This document shows, in pieces, positions 47,163 through 56,481 of a stretch of DNA of 64,000 bases. The stretch comes from Aurantimonas sp036549475. GTDB lineage: Bacteria > Pseudomonadota > Alphaproteobacteria > Rhizobiales > Rhizobiaceae. The notes beneath the pieces are model-generated. The model was not told the DNA's origin and did no database searches. It saw nothing but the letters and a program-made list of their open reading frames with translations. The DNA is taken from contig NZ_JAZHLI010000001.1 in NCBI RefSeq assembly GCF_036549475.1, positions 124,001 to 188,000 of the forward strand, written 5' to 3'. Within the stretch, counting starts at the first letter, position 1. Every line of letters starts with the position of its first letter. A program made the position numbers and the translations under genes.

Positions 47163-48061
47163 GCCCGGCGCTCCCGACGGCCGAAGAGACCCTGCGGGCG
47201 CAGCAGCAGCACCGCGACTAGCACGAGAAGTCCGTAGGCGTCCTTGTAGGCCAGCGCCCGGCTCTGGTCGGGGATCAGGATCGTGGCGAAACTCTCCACC
47301 TGCCCGAGGATCACGGCTCCGATGATTGCTCCCGGCACCGATCCGAGGCCGCCGAGCACGACGATGATGTAGGCCTTGATGACCGGAACCACGCCCATGG
47401 GCGGCGTGACATTGAAAACCGGGCCGATCAGCGCTCCGGCGAGACCCGCCAGGGCGGCGCCGACGCCGAAGGCGATCAGCCCCGCACGCTGGACGCTGAT
47501 CCCGTAGATCTCCGCGGCCATCCGGTCCTGGCTGACAGCGCGCACGGCCTTGCCGGCCCATGTGTAGCGCAGCGCGAGAATGACGGCCGTCATGAGAATG
47601 ATCGCAGCACCGGCGGCGGCCAACCGGTCGCCGCTGATGATCAGCTCGCCGATCTCGACACGGCCGCGCATCAGGGGTTCCGGTCGCTGCGGCCAGGGGC
47701 CGAAGACGCTGTTTGCGAGATTCAGGAGAAAGATCGACAGGGCGAAGGTGATCATGATGGCATATTCTTCGGGACGGTCGATCTTGCCCGTATGGATGGG
47801 GCGTATCAGCAGCCATTCGATCGCGGCCCCGACGGCGAACAGGGCCACCGCGGCGACCAGAAGCGCGAAGAGCGGCGGCAGGCCGAGCGCACTGATCGCC
47901 AGGTAATAGGCGTATCCGCCGAGCATGTAGAGTTCGCCATGGGCGAAGTTCACGATGCGGAGGACGCCGAAGATGACCGCCAGCCCCAGCGCGGTGAGCG
48001 CGTAGAAGGAACTGATGATCAGACCGTTGATCGCCTGTTCGGAGATCGCCAGGAGGCTCAT
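47159..48061 (-). CDS. livH: Branched-chain amino acid-type ABC permease LivH
   Basis: This 300-residue permease has ISEQAINGLIISSFYALTAL, then GVLRIVNFAHGELYMLGGY, and ends in LLLRPQGLFGRRERRA. It is the first gene of livHMGF. ATG 48061 is the conserved start; an upstream extension to 48238 is basic and not conserved-looking. The 215 bases to the divergent amidase should carry both promoters; none was recognised. Confidence 0.92.
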   Translation of the reverse strand: MSLLAISEQAINGLIISSFYALTALGLAVIFGVLRIVNFAHGELYMLGGYAYYLAISALGLPPLFALLVAAVALFAVGAAIEWLLIRPIHTGKIDRPEEYAIMITFALSIFLLNLANSVFGPWPQRPEPLMRGRVEIGELIISGDRLAAAGAAIILMTAVILALRYTWAGKAVRAVSQDRMAAEIYGISVQRAGLIAFGVGAALAGLAGALIGPVFNVTPPMGVVPVIKAYIIVVLGGLGSVPGAIIGAVILGQVESFATILIPDQSRALAYKDAYGLLVLVAVLLLRPQGLFGRRERRA

Positions 48062-48276
48062 GCTGTTGCTCTTCAATTCTGCGGGGAAAACGGCGGGACA
48101 GCGGAAACGATGGACGCTTTCCACGGATCGGACAATGGCCTTGCAGCGCAGCAACTGTCGCAATGGGGCTCGCTGGAAGCGACAGATCGCGACAGATCGG
48201 CCGCAGGCGCGACCGCGCGGATGAGCTATGAAGCTCACCTCAACGTCTTGTCGAACCGCGCCAGGGAATTTTTGCC

Positions 48277-49647
48277 ATGCCGCAGACCGATATCGTCGCC
48301 CTGCCCTTCGCAGAGCTCGCGCGCCTCATGGCTGCGGGCAGCTTGAACAGCGAGACGCTGGTTACAGAGTGCCTTGCGCGGACTGCGCGGCTGGATGACG
48401 GGCTCCACGCCTTCGTCAATGTCTATCCGCAGGCCGCGATGGATGCTGCCCGCCGGCTGGATCGCGAGCGCGCGGAGGGCCGCGTGCGTGGACCGCTCCA
48501 CGGCATCCCCATCGCTGTGAAGGATCTGGCGGACATGGAAGGCCACGTCACCGGATTCGGCTCGCAGGTCTATGGCACGGCGGCCGCGACAGCGACGGCT
48601 CCATTCCTGCGTCGCCTGGAAGACGCAGGAATGATCCTGATCGGCAAGACCCAGATGGTCGAATTCGCCTTCGGGAGCTGGGGCACCAATGCCGCGCTCG
48701 GCGCGCCGCGCAACCCGCGGGCGGTCGATCGCCACTACATTGCCGGCGGCTCGAGCAGCGGCTCGGCGGTGGCCGTGGCCGCCGGCCTCGTGCCTGCGGC
48801 AATCGGCTCCGACACCGGTGGCTCGGTCCGGATTCCTGCCGCGCTCTGCGGAACCGTCGGCCTGAAGACAAGCTGGGGCGCGGTCTCCACCCGGGGCGTG
48901 GCGCCCCTGTCGCCCACTTTCGACACGATCGGCCCCCTCACCCATCACATCGACGATGCGCGGCTGATCTTCGAGGCCATGCGAGAACCTGAGACTGGAC
49001 CGCGCGAGAGGCAGGCCTCGTCAATCATCGTCAGAACGCCGCAACGCGCGGAACTGGACCCGCTGGCACCGAGCGTGGCCGCAACCTTCCTCGCCAGCAT
49101 CGCCGCCCTGTCCGAACAAGGCTTTTCGGCGCAGCCCCTTGTCCTGCCTCGCAAGTTCGTCGACTACCAGTCCGACACTGGTGCCATCATGGCGAAGGAG
49201 GCTTATGACGCGCTGCGGCATCTGGTGGACGATCCGGACCTGCCGCTGGACCCGGCCGTGCGCAGCCGCGTCCGGCAAGGCGCCGGCATCAGCGACGAAG
49301 CCTATGACGCGCTGGTGGCCGCACGGCGCGATGCACTGGAAAGGCTCGACGATCTCCTCGGCGACGGCGACGTCATCCTGCTGCCGACGACACCCATGCC
49401 CGCCTGCCCGTTGGCCGATGTCGACGAGACGCTGTTCCCCATGTCTCGGCTGACGCGGCTGGCCAACTATCTGGATCTCTGCGCGATCTCGGTGCCGGTT
49501 GCCACGACAGCGGACGGGTTGCCCATCGCCATGCAGATCTGTGCGCGAAGCGGCCGCGAGGACCTGGCCATGTCCGTCGCCGTCTCGCTGCTGGCTGCGA
49601 TGCAGCAGCGCAGTCTCGCATCCGAAAACCAACCACAAGCCAGATAA
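48277..49647 (+). CDS. Amidase-signature family amidohydrolase
   Basis: This 456-residue cytoplasmic hydrolase has the complete Lys-cisSer-Ser triad: Lys82 in IAVKD, Ser159 in GGSSSGSAVA and Ser183 in GSDTGGSVRIPA, with the family's 24-residue spacing between the two serines. These enzymes hydrolyse amide bonds of small molecules; the exact substrate cannot be told. It lies divergent from livHMGF, so it may act on what that importer brings in. Ribosome site is weak (TTTTTGCC). Confidence 0.9.
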   Translation: MPQTDIVALPFAELARLMAAGSLNSETLVTECLARTARLDDGLHAFVNVYPQAAMDAARRLDRERAEGRVRGPLHGIPIAVKDLADMEGHVTGFGSQVYGTAAATATAPFLRRLEDAGMILIGKTQMVEFAFGSWGTNAALGAPRNPRAVDRHYIAGGSSSGSAVAVAAGLVPAAIGSDTGGSVRIPAALCGTVGLKTSWGAVSTRGVAPLSPTFDTIGPLTHHIDDARLIFEAMREPETGPRERQASSIIVRTPQRAELDPLAPSVAATFLASIAALSEQGFSAQPLVLPRKFVDYQSDTGAIMAKEAYDALRHLVDDPDLPLDPAVRSRVRQGAGISDEAYDALVAARRDALERLDDLLGDGDVILLPTTPMPACPLADVDETLFPMSRLTRLANYLDLCAISVPVATTADGLPIAMQICARSGREDLAMSVAVSLLAAMQQRSLASENQPQAR

Positions 49648-49958
49648 CAGCCTACAAGACGGGCTGCTCCGAAGGCCCGCGCCAGCGCACCGGAGGCACG
49701 CAGATGCGGGCTGGCCGATGGGATGAGTTGGAGAGCTCGCGTTGTAGCCGGCCGGCCCTGCGACCTGCCCCGGTCGCGCCGAGAGCGGGGATCCGTCGGT
49801 CTTGTGTTACGCGCACGCTCCCCACGTCCAACGATGTGTCGGACCTTTCGGCGTTGGTCATCTGGCCGTGCGCGCTGCACCCCTGTTCATTGATAGCTGC
49901 CCCGAATGCCGGATCAGCACGCCGGTCCGGCTGTTTCGTCCCAGGGCAGTCCACGCGG
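49648..49958. other. Intergenic region between convergent genes, nothing recognised
   Basis: The 311 bases hold only Arg/Pro-rich shadow frames. No hairpin with a T-run was found. Confidence 0.45.
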
Positions 49959-51194
49959 CTAATCGCAGCGCTCGAATACGCGCTCACCCGATCGGAAGGC
50001 GGTGTCCGAGATGTAGGTCATCTCCAGTGTCGAGACGTTGACCATGCCTTCGACGGTACATTCGGCGTTCATGCGGACGAGATTGCCATCACGGCTCACG
50101 TCCCGGACGTCGCAAAGCGATTCCGCGCCGCCGACCTGACCATTCTTGATGGTGTAAAGGGCATAGTGAATGTCGTCGCCAATCCGGTCGACGATGCTGC
50201 TATCATCGAGACCGCATAGCGACGGATCGCTCAGATACCGGCCATCGGCGAAGGGCAGCGCGACCGGGGCAATGGCCGCGGCGATTGCTGCCGGACCGCA
50301 GATCTCGCGCATCGTCGCGACCGCACGAGAAGTGCCGCGCAGGCCGAACCCGGCAATTTCGCCGCCGCCCTCGCCGCCGCCGGTGACCCTCAATTGATTG
50401 CCCGCGGCGAAGGCGTCGAGGAAAGCCTCGGGTAATGGCCGGTCAGCCACCCATGAATCGCCCGGCCCTTCATAGCTGGTGCTCGCCGTAAAATACTGCA
50501 CATCGTTGCTGCCTGTGATCTCCAACAATAGCGGTTCCGGCTTTTGGTGCCTGCGCTCCAGTGCATCACCGTCATGGAAGAAGGTCAGCCAGAAGCCGGG
50601 CTCGAGGAATTCGGTGCCGCAGCCACCTTCGATACGGGAACGCCCGTCAATGGATATGGCTTCAATATCGACGCCGACCGGGTTGGTCGTCTGTCTCGCG
50701 GTCCATGCACCGCCGCTGTTGGCGGTCGCGCCCGAAGCCGACGAGCTTTGAGCGGTAGAGTCGTCCAGTACAATGACGAAGCGCTTTTCGCCGGTCGGGC
50801 AGCAACGCGGATCGCCCGGGTTCATGACTGTCATTGTCACTTCAAACCGGCCCGGTGCGAAAAGGATGTCACGAGCGCCATCGCCGACGATATCGCCGAG
50901 CGGTGTATCCTTCACGACCTCGTAGCGCCCCCCAACGTCCCGGAGAAGCCATTCATCAAGATAGTCGCTGTTGCCACCGGAGGGATGGTAGATCAGCGCG
51001 ACCGCATCTTTCGTACCGCGCCCGGTCAGGTCGCCGTAGAAGAGATTGACCTGCATCGGATCGAGAAAGTCGGTCTTTCGTAGTTCTACGGCAAGCGTCT
51101 CCGCCGCCGGCCCATGCAAACCTTCAATCTGCTGCGCGATGGCAACGCCGGTGCTCGATAAGACTGCCGCAGACAATATGGCGGCACGCAACAT
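49959..51194 (-). CDS. Secreted hypothetical protein
   Basis: The 411-residue protein has a clear Sec signal (LRAAILSAAVLSSTGVAIAQQ) and a strong AGGGAGGGAGAC ribosome site before the ATG at 51194. The first half (VNLFYGDLTGRGTKDAVALI and DIVGDGARDILFAPG) looks like an FG-GAP/VCBS-like beta-propeller repeat. The C-terminal half (about 300-411) is Cys-bearing and may be a lysozyme-inhibitor-like or lipocalin-like beta domain, but I do not recognise it. Gly-rich GGGEGGGEIAGFGLRG separates the halves. Function unknown. Confidence 0.7.
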   Translation of the reverse strand: MLRAAILSAAVLSSTGVAIAQQIEGLHGPAAETLAVELRKTDFLDPMQVNLFYGDLTGRGTKDAVALIYHPSGGNSDYLDEWLLRDVGGRYEVVKDTPLGDIVGDGARDILFAPGRFEVTMTVMNPGDPRCCPTGEKRFVIVLDDSTAQSSSASGATANSGGAWTARQTTNPVGVDIEAISIDGRSRIEGGCGTEFLEPGFWLTFFHDGDALERRHQKPEPLLLEITGSNDVQYFTASTSYEGPGDSWVADRPLPEAFLDAFAAGNQLRVTGGGEGGGEIAGFGLRGTSRAVATMREICGPAAIAAAIAPVALPFADGRYLSDPSLCGLDDSSIVDRIGDDIHYALYTIKNGQVGGAESLCDVRDVSRDGNLVRMNAECTVEGMVNVSTLEMTYISDTAFRSGERVFERCD

Positions 51195-51860
51195 GTCTCC
51201 CTCCCTTTCGCATCGCATCTGCAATGGAGGGAACATATCAATACGCGCTTTCGCGCAGAATCTGGATCAACGGAGCTGGCTGGCCCGGCGAGATTCTGCC
51301 CCCGTGCCGCAGCCAAATGTAACCTGTTGAACTTGCTTGCATCACCGCTGCGACTATCCCCTCGAGTTCAGCACGCGAAGACCCTACGCTACGTCAGCTT
51401 AACAGCAGCCATGCGGTGCGGGTCGGTCGCAAGGCTGTCATCAACGATTGTCGTGCGACGCAAATTAGATGAGGCGACGGCCCGCGGTCAAAAAAACTTC
51501 GGGCGAGACAATGCGATAAGTCATTCCCTCGGAACTCTCGCCCCTCGCGAAGATCGCGGACATCCGGACGGCACGACGTGCCTGCCTTCCGAAGTTTTGA
51601 TGAGACAAGCTCGTGCTGACGGATTTGGAATTCTAACGGCCGATGGCAGTGGTGAAGCAGAGGCGACACCCACGCGCACTGCCATGGCTTCACACTCCTG
51701 TCTTGCCGGCCTTCGCGTGGGAGAGATCGCTGCGCACAGGCCTGAAAGATTGAGGCAAATTTTCTCTGTTAACCCCACGGTAACCACTCCCTCGACTCCT
51801 GCTGCTACCCGAGGTAGTTTTCGAAAAACCCAATCGATTTTCGACAGCAAGGTCGTAGAT
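51195..51860. other. AT-richer intergenic region before the IS-interrupted gene
   Basis: About 670 bases without a convincing gene. G+C is visibly lower than in the rest of the window, with runs such as TCAAAAAAAC near 51487. Frames there are not protein-like. This suggests imported or decayed DNA. Confidence 0.5.
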
Positions 51861-52646
51861 TTGCCGCGTATACTATGCCTCGTATGTTCGAAAGTTATTG
51901 GTTTCATCATGGCGATTCTTCCAGAATTGGCCTCTGCCGATGCGATTAATCGTAACATTCTTGCAATATACGACAATTCCTTCGAAGCAACGCCTTCGGA
52001 TACGATGATCCACATGAATGCCGAGATGCCTCTCAATCATCTCGGCTATGTCCTGCGCTATCACGATCTGCAGGACGGCCCACCGACCTTGGAAGCGACA
52101 CGAGACGTCGTGGCGGTCCTGACGATGTTCACTTACAACGTCGAGGATACCGAGGCCTATTTCGGCTGGCTGGATGAGGCGGCGAAAACCGTTCCTCGCA
52201 TTCTCATCCTGGGCGAGTTCGGCGGCCCGCTCACCCCCGGAAGCCGGCGTCGCGTCAACCGCGTTCTCGAGAGAATGGGGCTGACGCTTACATCTGAATT
52301 TGTCAGCAGTATTACGTCGTCCCAAGTCACTCGGATCGACCCGTCTATTATCGGCTTCGAGAGTGATCTCGATCCAGTGCCACCCGAGCATTCTGTGGTC
52401 TCGCGCCTTGGTGAGGATGCCAGGGTCGCACTCGAATACGAGGCGGACATCCTCGGCCGCACAATGCGCAGCGTCGCCGTGGCAACGGGGCCGGGCGGGG
52501 GCTATGTGGCGGGACCCTTTGTATTGCATTTCGACCCCGTGCTCGAGATCAAGCGTTGGATCGTCAATCCGTTCGAGTTCTTCGGGCGGGCGCTTCAGGC
52601 GGAGCCCTTTCCTATCCCCGGACGACATAGGATCGTGTGGTGTTGA
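51861..52646 (+). pseudogene. PelA/DUF2194-like exopolysaccharide protein, truncated by an insertion sequence
   Basis: The remaining frame gives about 250 residues with ILAIYDNSFEATPSDTMIHM, NAEMPLNHLGYVLRYHDLQ and FVLHFDPVLEIKRWIVNPFE. These resemble the N-terminal domain of large exopolysaccharide proteins of the PelA/DUF2194 type, recognised from memory. A TTG at 51861 would supply a signal peptide ending ELASA; the ATG at 51909 lacks one. The frame runs into insertion-sequence DNA near 52620 and stops at 52646, and the expected deacetylase-like remainder is not found beyond the element. It is therefore a 5' fragment. Confidence 0.55.
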
Positions 52647-54107
52647 TGGATTAGGAGCCACACGCATGTCGCAGATATTTGATGCGAGCAGTGAAGCGCG
52701 TTTCCTGTCATTCGTCGAGGAACTGGTGGGCGTGATCGGTCACGCGGATCGCGCCGGACCGCTTCGAGACTACTGCACCGGCCTGTTGCTGCCGGCTGAA
52801 CGCAAGAGCGTGGAGCCGATGGCAGCGATCGCTGCGCCGTCACGCGTCGCCGCACAACACCAGTCACTGCTTCATTTCGTCGGGCAATCGCCGTGGTCGG
52901 ACGAAACGGTCCTTGCCAAGGTTGCCGCGATGGTCACGCCCGCGGTCGAGGGCAGCGGGCCGATCGAGGCCTGGATCATCGACGACACCAGCTTTCCAAA
53001 GAAAGGCAGGCATTCTGTCGGCGTGGCGCGCCAGTATTCCGGCCAACTCGGCAAGCAGGACAACTGTCAGGTCGCCGTCTCGCTGTCGATCGCAAACGAC
53101 GCAGCGAGCCTTCCAGTCGCCTATCGTCTCTATCTGCCGCAGGACTGGGCCGACGATCCCGCGCGCCGGCAAAGAGTTGGCGTTCCGGAAGACGTCGGCT
53201 TCAAGACCAAGCCGATGATCGCTCTCGACCAGATCATCGCCGCCTGCGACGCGGGCTTGCCGCGAGGCGTCGTCCTGATGGATGCCGGATATGGCGCCGA
53301 CACGAAGCTGCGTTCCGGTGTCACCACGCTCGGGTTGACTTACGCGGCAGGCATCCTGCCGCAGACATCGTTGTGGACGCGGGACAATCCCCCGCCGTCG
53401 CCGCGTGTCTGGTCTGGCCGCGGCCGACCGCCAAAGCGGATCCGCCGCGATCGCGAGCACCAGCCCGTATCAGCCAAGACGCTGGCGCTCGGCTTGCCCG
53501 ACGAGGCGTGGACCAAGATCATGTGGCGGGAGGGCTGCGAAGAGCCGCTCGCGTCTCGCTTCGCCCGTGTGCGCGTGCGGCCGGCGCACCGCGATTACAA
53601 TCGCAGCGAGCCCCGTCCCGAGGAATGGCTGTTGATCGAATGGCCCCACGGCGAGGACGAGCCGAGCAAATACTGGTTGTCGACCTTCCCAGAGAGCATC
53701 GCCTTCGATCGGATGGTGCAACTCACCAAGATGCGGTGGCGGATCGAGCGCGACTATCTCGAGCTCAAGCAGGAGCTTGGGCTCGGCCACTACGAGGGCC
53801 GCGGCTGGCGGGGCTTTCACCACCATGCAACGCTCTGCAGCGCAGCATACGGATTCCTGATCGCCGAACGGGCGAGGTTTCCCCCCTCAGCACTGGCCCC
53901 AACCAAACGCCCGACGCCTGGCGTTCCCGCAGGTCGTCGATCCCGCAGCGCCGCCACTGCGACCCGAACGGCACGTGCCGAACTCGATCGCGACCGTGCG
54001 AAGACGCCTCACAAGCGCACTCGCGCGAAGTCTCGAACGATGTCCCTGTTGTGCAACGAAATATCCGCCAAACCGAATCCTGCCAGGTTTATGACGCAGT
54101 AGGACTA
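52620..54107 (+). mobile_element. IS701-family insertion sequence (ends approximate)
   Basis: About 1.5 kb with a single transposase gene, inserted in a PelA-like gene whose homology stops near 52620. Terminal inverted repeats were not resolved: CGTCATAAACC read inward from the right end and CGACATAGGATC at the left are only loosely alike. CTAG at 54104-54107 fits the YTAR target preference of IS701 elements, but no matching left copy was seen. Confidence 0.65.
52666..54102 (+). CDS. IS701-family DDE transposase
   Basis: This 478-residue transposase starts with ATG after TTAGGAGCC. It has FVEELVGVIGHADRAGPLRD, then EAWIIDDTSFPKKGRHSVGV (first Asp of the DDE triad), GVVLMDAGYGADTKLR (second) and RWRIERDYLELKQELGLGHY (Glu). 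These match IS701 transposases. The C-terminus is basic and low-complexity, ending in FMTQ close to the element's right end. It appears full length and possibly active. Confidence 0.88.
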   Translation: MSQIFDASSEARFLSFVEELVGVIGHADRAGPLRDYCTGLLLPAERKSVEPMAAIAAPSRVAAQHQSLLHFVGQSPWSDETVLAKVAAMVTPAVEGSGPIEAWIIDDTSFPKKGRHSVGVARQYSGQLGKQDNCQVAVSLSIANDAASLPVAYRLYLPQDWADDPARRQRVGVPEDVGFKTKPMIALDQIIAACDAGLPRGVVLMDAGYGADTKLRSGVTTLGLTYAAGILPQTSLWTRDNPPPSPRVWSGRGRPPKRIRRDREHQPVSAKTLALGLPDEAWTKIMWREGCEEPLASRFARVRVRPAHRDYNRSEPRPEEWLLIEWPHGEDEPSKYWLSTFPESIAFDRMVQLTKMRWRIERDYLELKQELGLGHYEGRGWRGFHHHATLCSAAYGFLIAERARFPPSALAPTKRPTPGVPAGRRSRSAATATRTARAELDRDRAKTPHKRTRAKSRTMSLLCNEISAKPNPARFMTQ

Positions 54108-54278
54108 GAACATGCCGTTCGAATTGGCCGAGCTTCCCGGGATGACCTGGAGCACATCCCAGTGCTCGACGATCTGGCTGCCGCTCGGCCGCGTTTCATG
54201 CGACATCCCATGGCGCCCTTGCCTCGTTGCGATGGACGCACGACCTTGTCGATGACACGAACTCACGAGGATCGCACG

Positions 54279-55934
54279 ATGCGCAAAGGTTCGGATCTGC
54301 TGGTCGCCACGCTGGCGAACGAAGGCGTCGACTGCATCTTTGGCGTTCCCGGCGAAGAGAATCTCGACGTTCTGGAATCCCTGCGCACGTCGAGGATCAG
54401 GCTGATCCTCACGCGGCACGAGCAGGCGGCGGCCTTCATGGCGGCCACCCATGGCCGGCTGACCGGCAGGCCGGGCGTCTGCATCGCCACGCTCGGTCCC
54501 GGTGCCCTCAATTTCTCGACCGGGGCGGCCTATGCGCATCTCGGCGCGATGCCGATGATAATGATCACCGGGCAGAAGGCGATCATGACCGCCAAGCAGG
54601 CCCGGTTCCAGATCGTCGACGTCGTCGCCTCGATGAAGCCGCTGACCAAGATGACCCGGCAGATCGTCAGCGCCGCCAGCATTCCCTCGGTGGTTCGCGA
54701 TGCCTTCCGCGTCGCGATGGAGGAGCGGCCGGGGCCGGTGCATCTGGAACTGCCCGAGGATGTCGCCGCGGAAGAGAGCGTCGACGTCCCAATGATCCCG
54801 GCCCATCCGCTGGAGCGGCCGATCGCTCCGCGTGAAGCACTGGACCGGGCGGCCGACATGATCCTTGCGGCAAGGCGGCCGCTGGTGATGATCGGCGCCG
54901 CCGGCAACCGGCCGCATCTCGTCGAGACGCTGTCGTCCTTCGTGGGACGTACCCTGCTGCCCTTCTTCAACACGCAGATGGGCAAGGGCGCCGTCACGGG
55001 CGGTTCCAACCTCTACATGGGAACCGCCGCGCTGTCCGAGCGAGACCATGTGCATCAGGCCGTCAACCATGCCGATCTGATCATCGCCGTCGGCCACGAC
55101 ACGATCGAGAAGCCGCCCTTCCTGATGAAGAGCGCCGGCGGCTGCAAGGTGATCCATATCGGCTACCAGTCCGCCGCCGTCGAACAGGTCTATCATCCCG
55201 ATGCCGAGGTGATCGGCGACATCGCCGCAACCGTCACGGGCCTTGCCGACCGGCTCGAGGGCAAGCTCGTCGCCGATCCCTCCATGCTGGAACTGCGCCA
55301 GACGATCCTGTCGAAGATCAACGACCGCGCCGAGGAGGACCGTTTCCCGATCACGCCGCAGCGGATCGTCCACGATGTGCGCCAGGTCATGCCGGAGGAC
55401 GGGATCGTCTGCCTCGACAACGGCATGTACAAGTTCTGGTTCGCCCGGAACTACCGGACCCATGTCGCCAACACGCTGCTGCTCGACAATGCGCTGGCGA
55501 CCATGGGCGCCGGCCTTCCCTCGGCGATGATGGCGGCCATGCTGTACCCCAAGCGCCGCGTCATGGCGGTCTGCGGCGACGGCGGCTTCATGATGAACTC
55601 GCAGGAGATGGAGACGGCCGTCCGGCTCGGTCTCAACCTCGTCGTCGTCATCCTGAACGACAACGGCTACGGCATGATCCGCTGGAAGCAGTCGGTCGAC
55701 GAATTCCCCGATTTCGGGCTGACCTTCGGCAATCCCGACTTTGTCCGTTATGCCGAAGCCTATGGCGCCACGGGCTCGCGGGTCACGGCCGTGGACGACC
55801 TCGTCCCGACACTGGAGGCAGCCTTCGCTGGCGGCGGCGTCCACCTCGTCGAGGTCCCGATCGACTATGCCGAGAACACACGCGTTCTCGTGGAGGAACT
55901 GCGCAACCGCACGCCGGACATCAAGCTCGCCTGA
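54279..55934 (+). CDS. Acetolactate synthase-like thiamine diphosphate enzyme
   Basis: This 551-residue member of the acetolactate synthase/benzoylformate decarboxylase family has the catalytic Glu in LILTRHEQAAAFMA, the FAD/hinge domain with LPFFNTQMGKGAVTGG, and the ThDP motif GDGGFMMNSQEMETA...LNDNGYG. Members condense or decarboxylate 2-keto acids. No small regulatory subunit gene is adjacent, so it is more likely catabolic than the branched-chain biosynthetic enzyme. ATG 54279 follows ACGAGG; an ATG at 54252 is in frame. A 1,013-residue frame reading in from 52893 is an out-of-frame transposase shadow. Confidence 0.87.
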   Translation: MRKGSDLLVATLANEGVDCIFGVPGEENLDVLESLRTSRIRLILTRHEQAAAFMAATHGRLTGRPGVCIATLGPGALNFSTGAAYAHLGAMPMIMITGQKAIMTAKQARFQIVDVVASMKPLTKMTRQIVSAASIPSVVRDAFRVAMEERPGPVHLELPEDVAAEESVDVPMIPAHPLERPIAPREALDRAADMILAARRPLVMIGAAGNRPHLVETLSSFVGRTLLPFFNTQMGKGAVTGGSNLYMGTAALSERDHVHQAVNHADLIIAVGHDTIEKPPFLMKSAGGCKVIHIGYQSAAVEQVYHPDAEVIGDIAATVTGLADRLEGKLVADPSMLELRQTILSKINDRAEEDRFPITPQRIVHDVRQVMPEDGIVCLDNGMYKFWFARNYRTHVANTLLLDNALATMGAGLPSAMMAAMLYPKRRVMAVCGDGGFMMNSQEMETAVRLGLNLVVVILNDNGYGMIRWKQSVDEFPDFGLTFGNPDFVRYAEAYGATGSRVTAVDDLVPTLEAAFAGGGVHLVEVPIDYAENTRVLVEELRNRTPDIKLA

Positions 55935-56481
55935 TCGGGCTGGTCACCCGTCGTCCGGTCGTCGAAGGGCGCCTCCTGGCCGACCGGCGAGCCAGGTCGA
56001 CCATCGTATTCGACCTGACAGAAATGGCGGCTTTGCGTGCTCAACTGGCCTTGGCTCCCACCGCGCCAAGTGCGCCACCGGCCGATTCCGGCGCCTGCGC
56101 AGGGCGAGCGCCGCCAGAAAGCGCTCCATCAGCGGCGAGTCCCCGAAGCGTCGATATGTGCGCTCGGAGTCCAGGGAAAACTCCGGCTTGACCGCACGCA
56201 GCCGATCGATCGCCGTCCGGGCTCAGGGAGGGCAGAAAGCGGGCAATGGCGGGGAAGCCCCCGCAAATCCCGCGCGCTGTCCCATGCGGCAGACGACGCC
56301 TGCACGATCTGCCGATCCGGCTCGAGCCCATGATGTCGACAACTTGGTCGCTAGAGATTTCGCCGTGGTCTGGAAGGGCCGCACCCATCGGTCGTCGGCA
56401 GGCGTTCCCCCTCGGCTAGGCATGCGGGCGAACACCAGACCAACACCGCAGTTGCAGATTTGAACGAGGATCCGAGAAAAC
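55935..56481. other. Intergenic region with a possible gene relic
   Basis: No intact gene in 547 bases. On the minus strand, about 56100-56222, a stretch reads AIDRLRAVKPEFSLDSERTY, then RRFGDSPLMERFLAAL. It resembles the C-terminal end of TPR-bearing adenylate cyclases of alphaproteobacteria. It has no start and the frame does not continue, so it would be a remnant. Confidence 0.35.

Noticed and set aside
54108..54278. In-frame peptide before the acetolactate-synthase-like start (DDLEHIPVLDDLAAARPRFM)
   Set aside because: Looks protein-like but has no start, family or continuation; probably leftover sequence after the insertion element.
52893..55934. 1,013-codon frame joining transposase DNA to the acetolactate-synthase-like gene
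   Set aside because: Its first 450 residues are an out-of-frame reading of the transposase; homology starts only near 54279. The apparent fusion is an accident.
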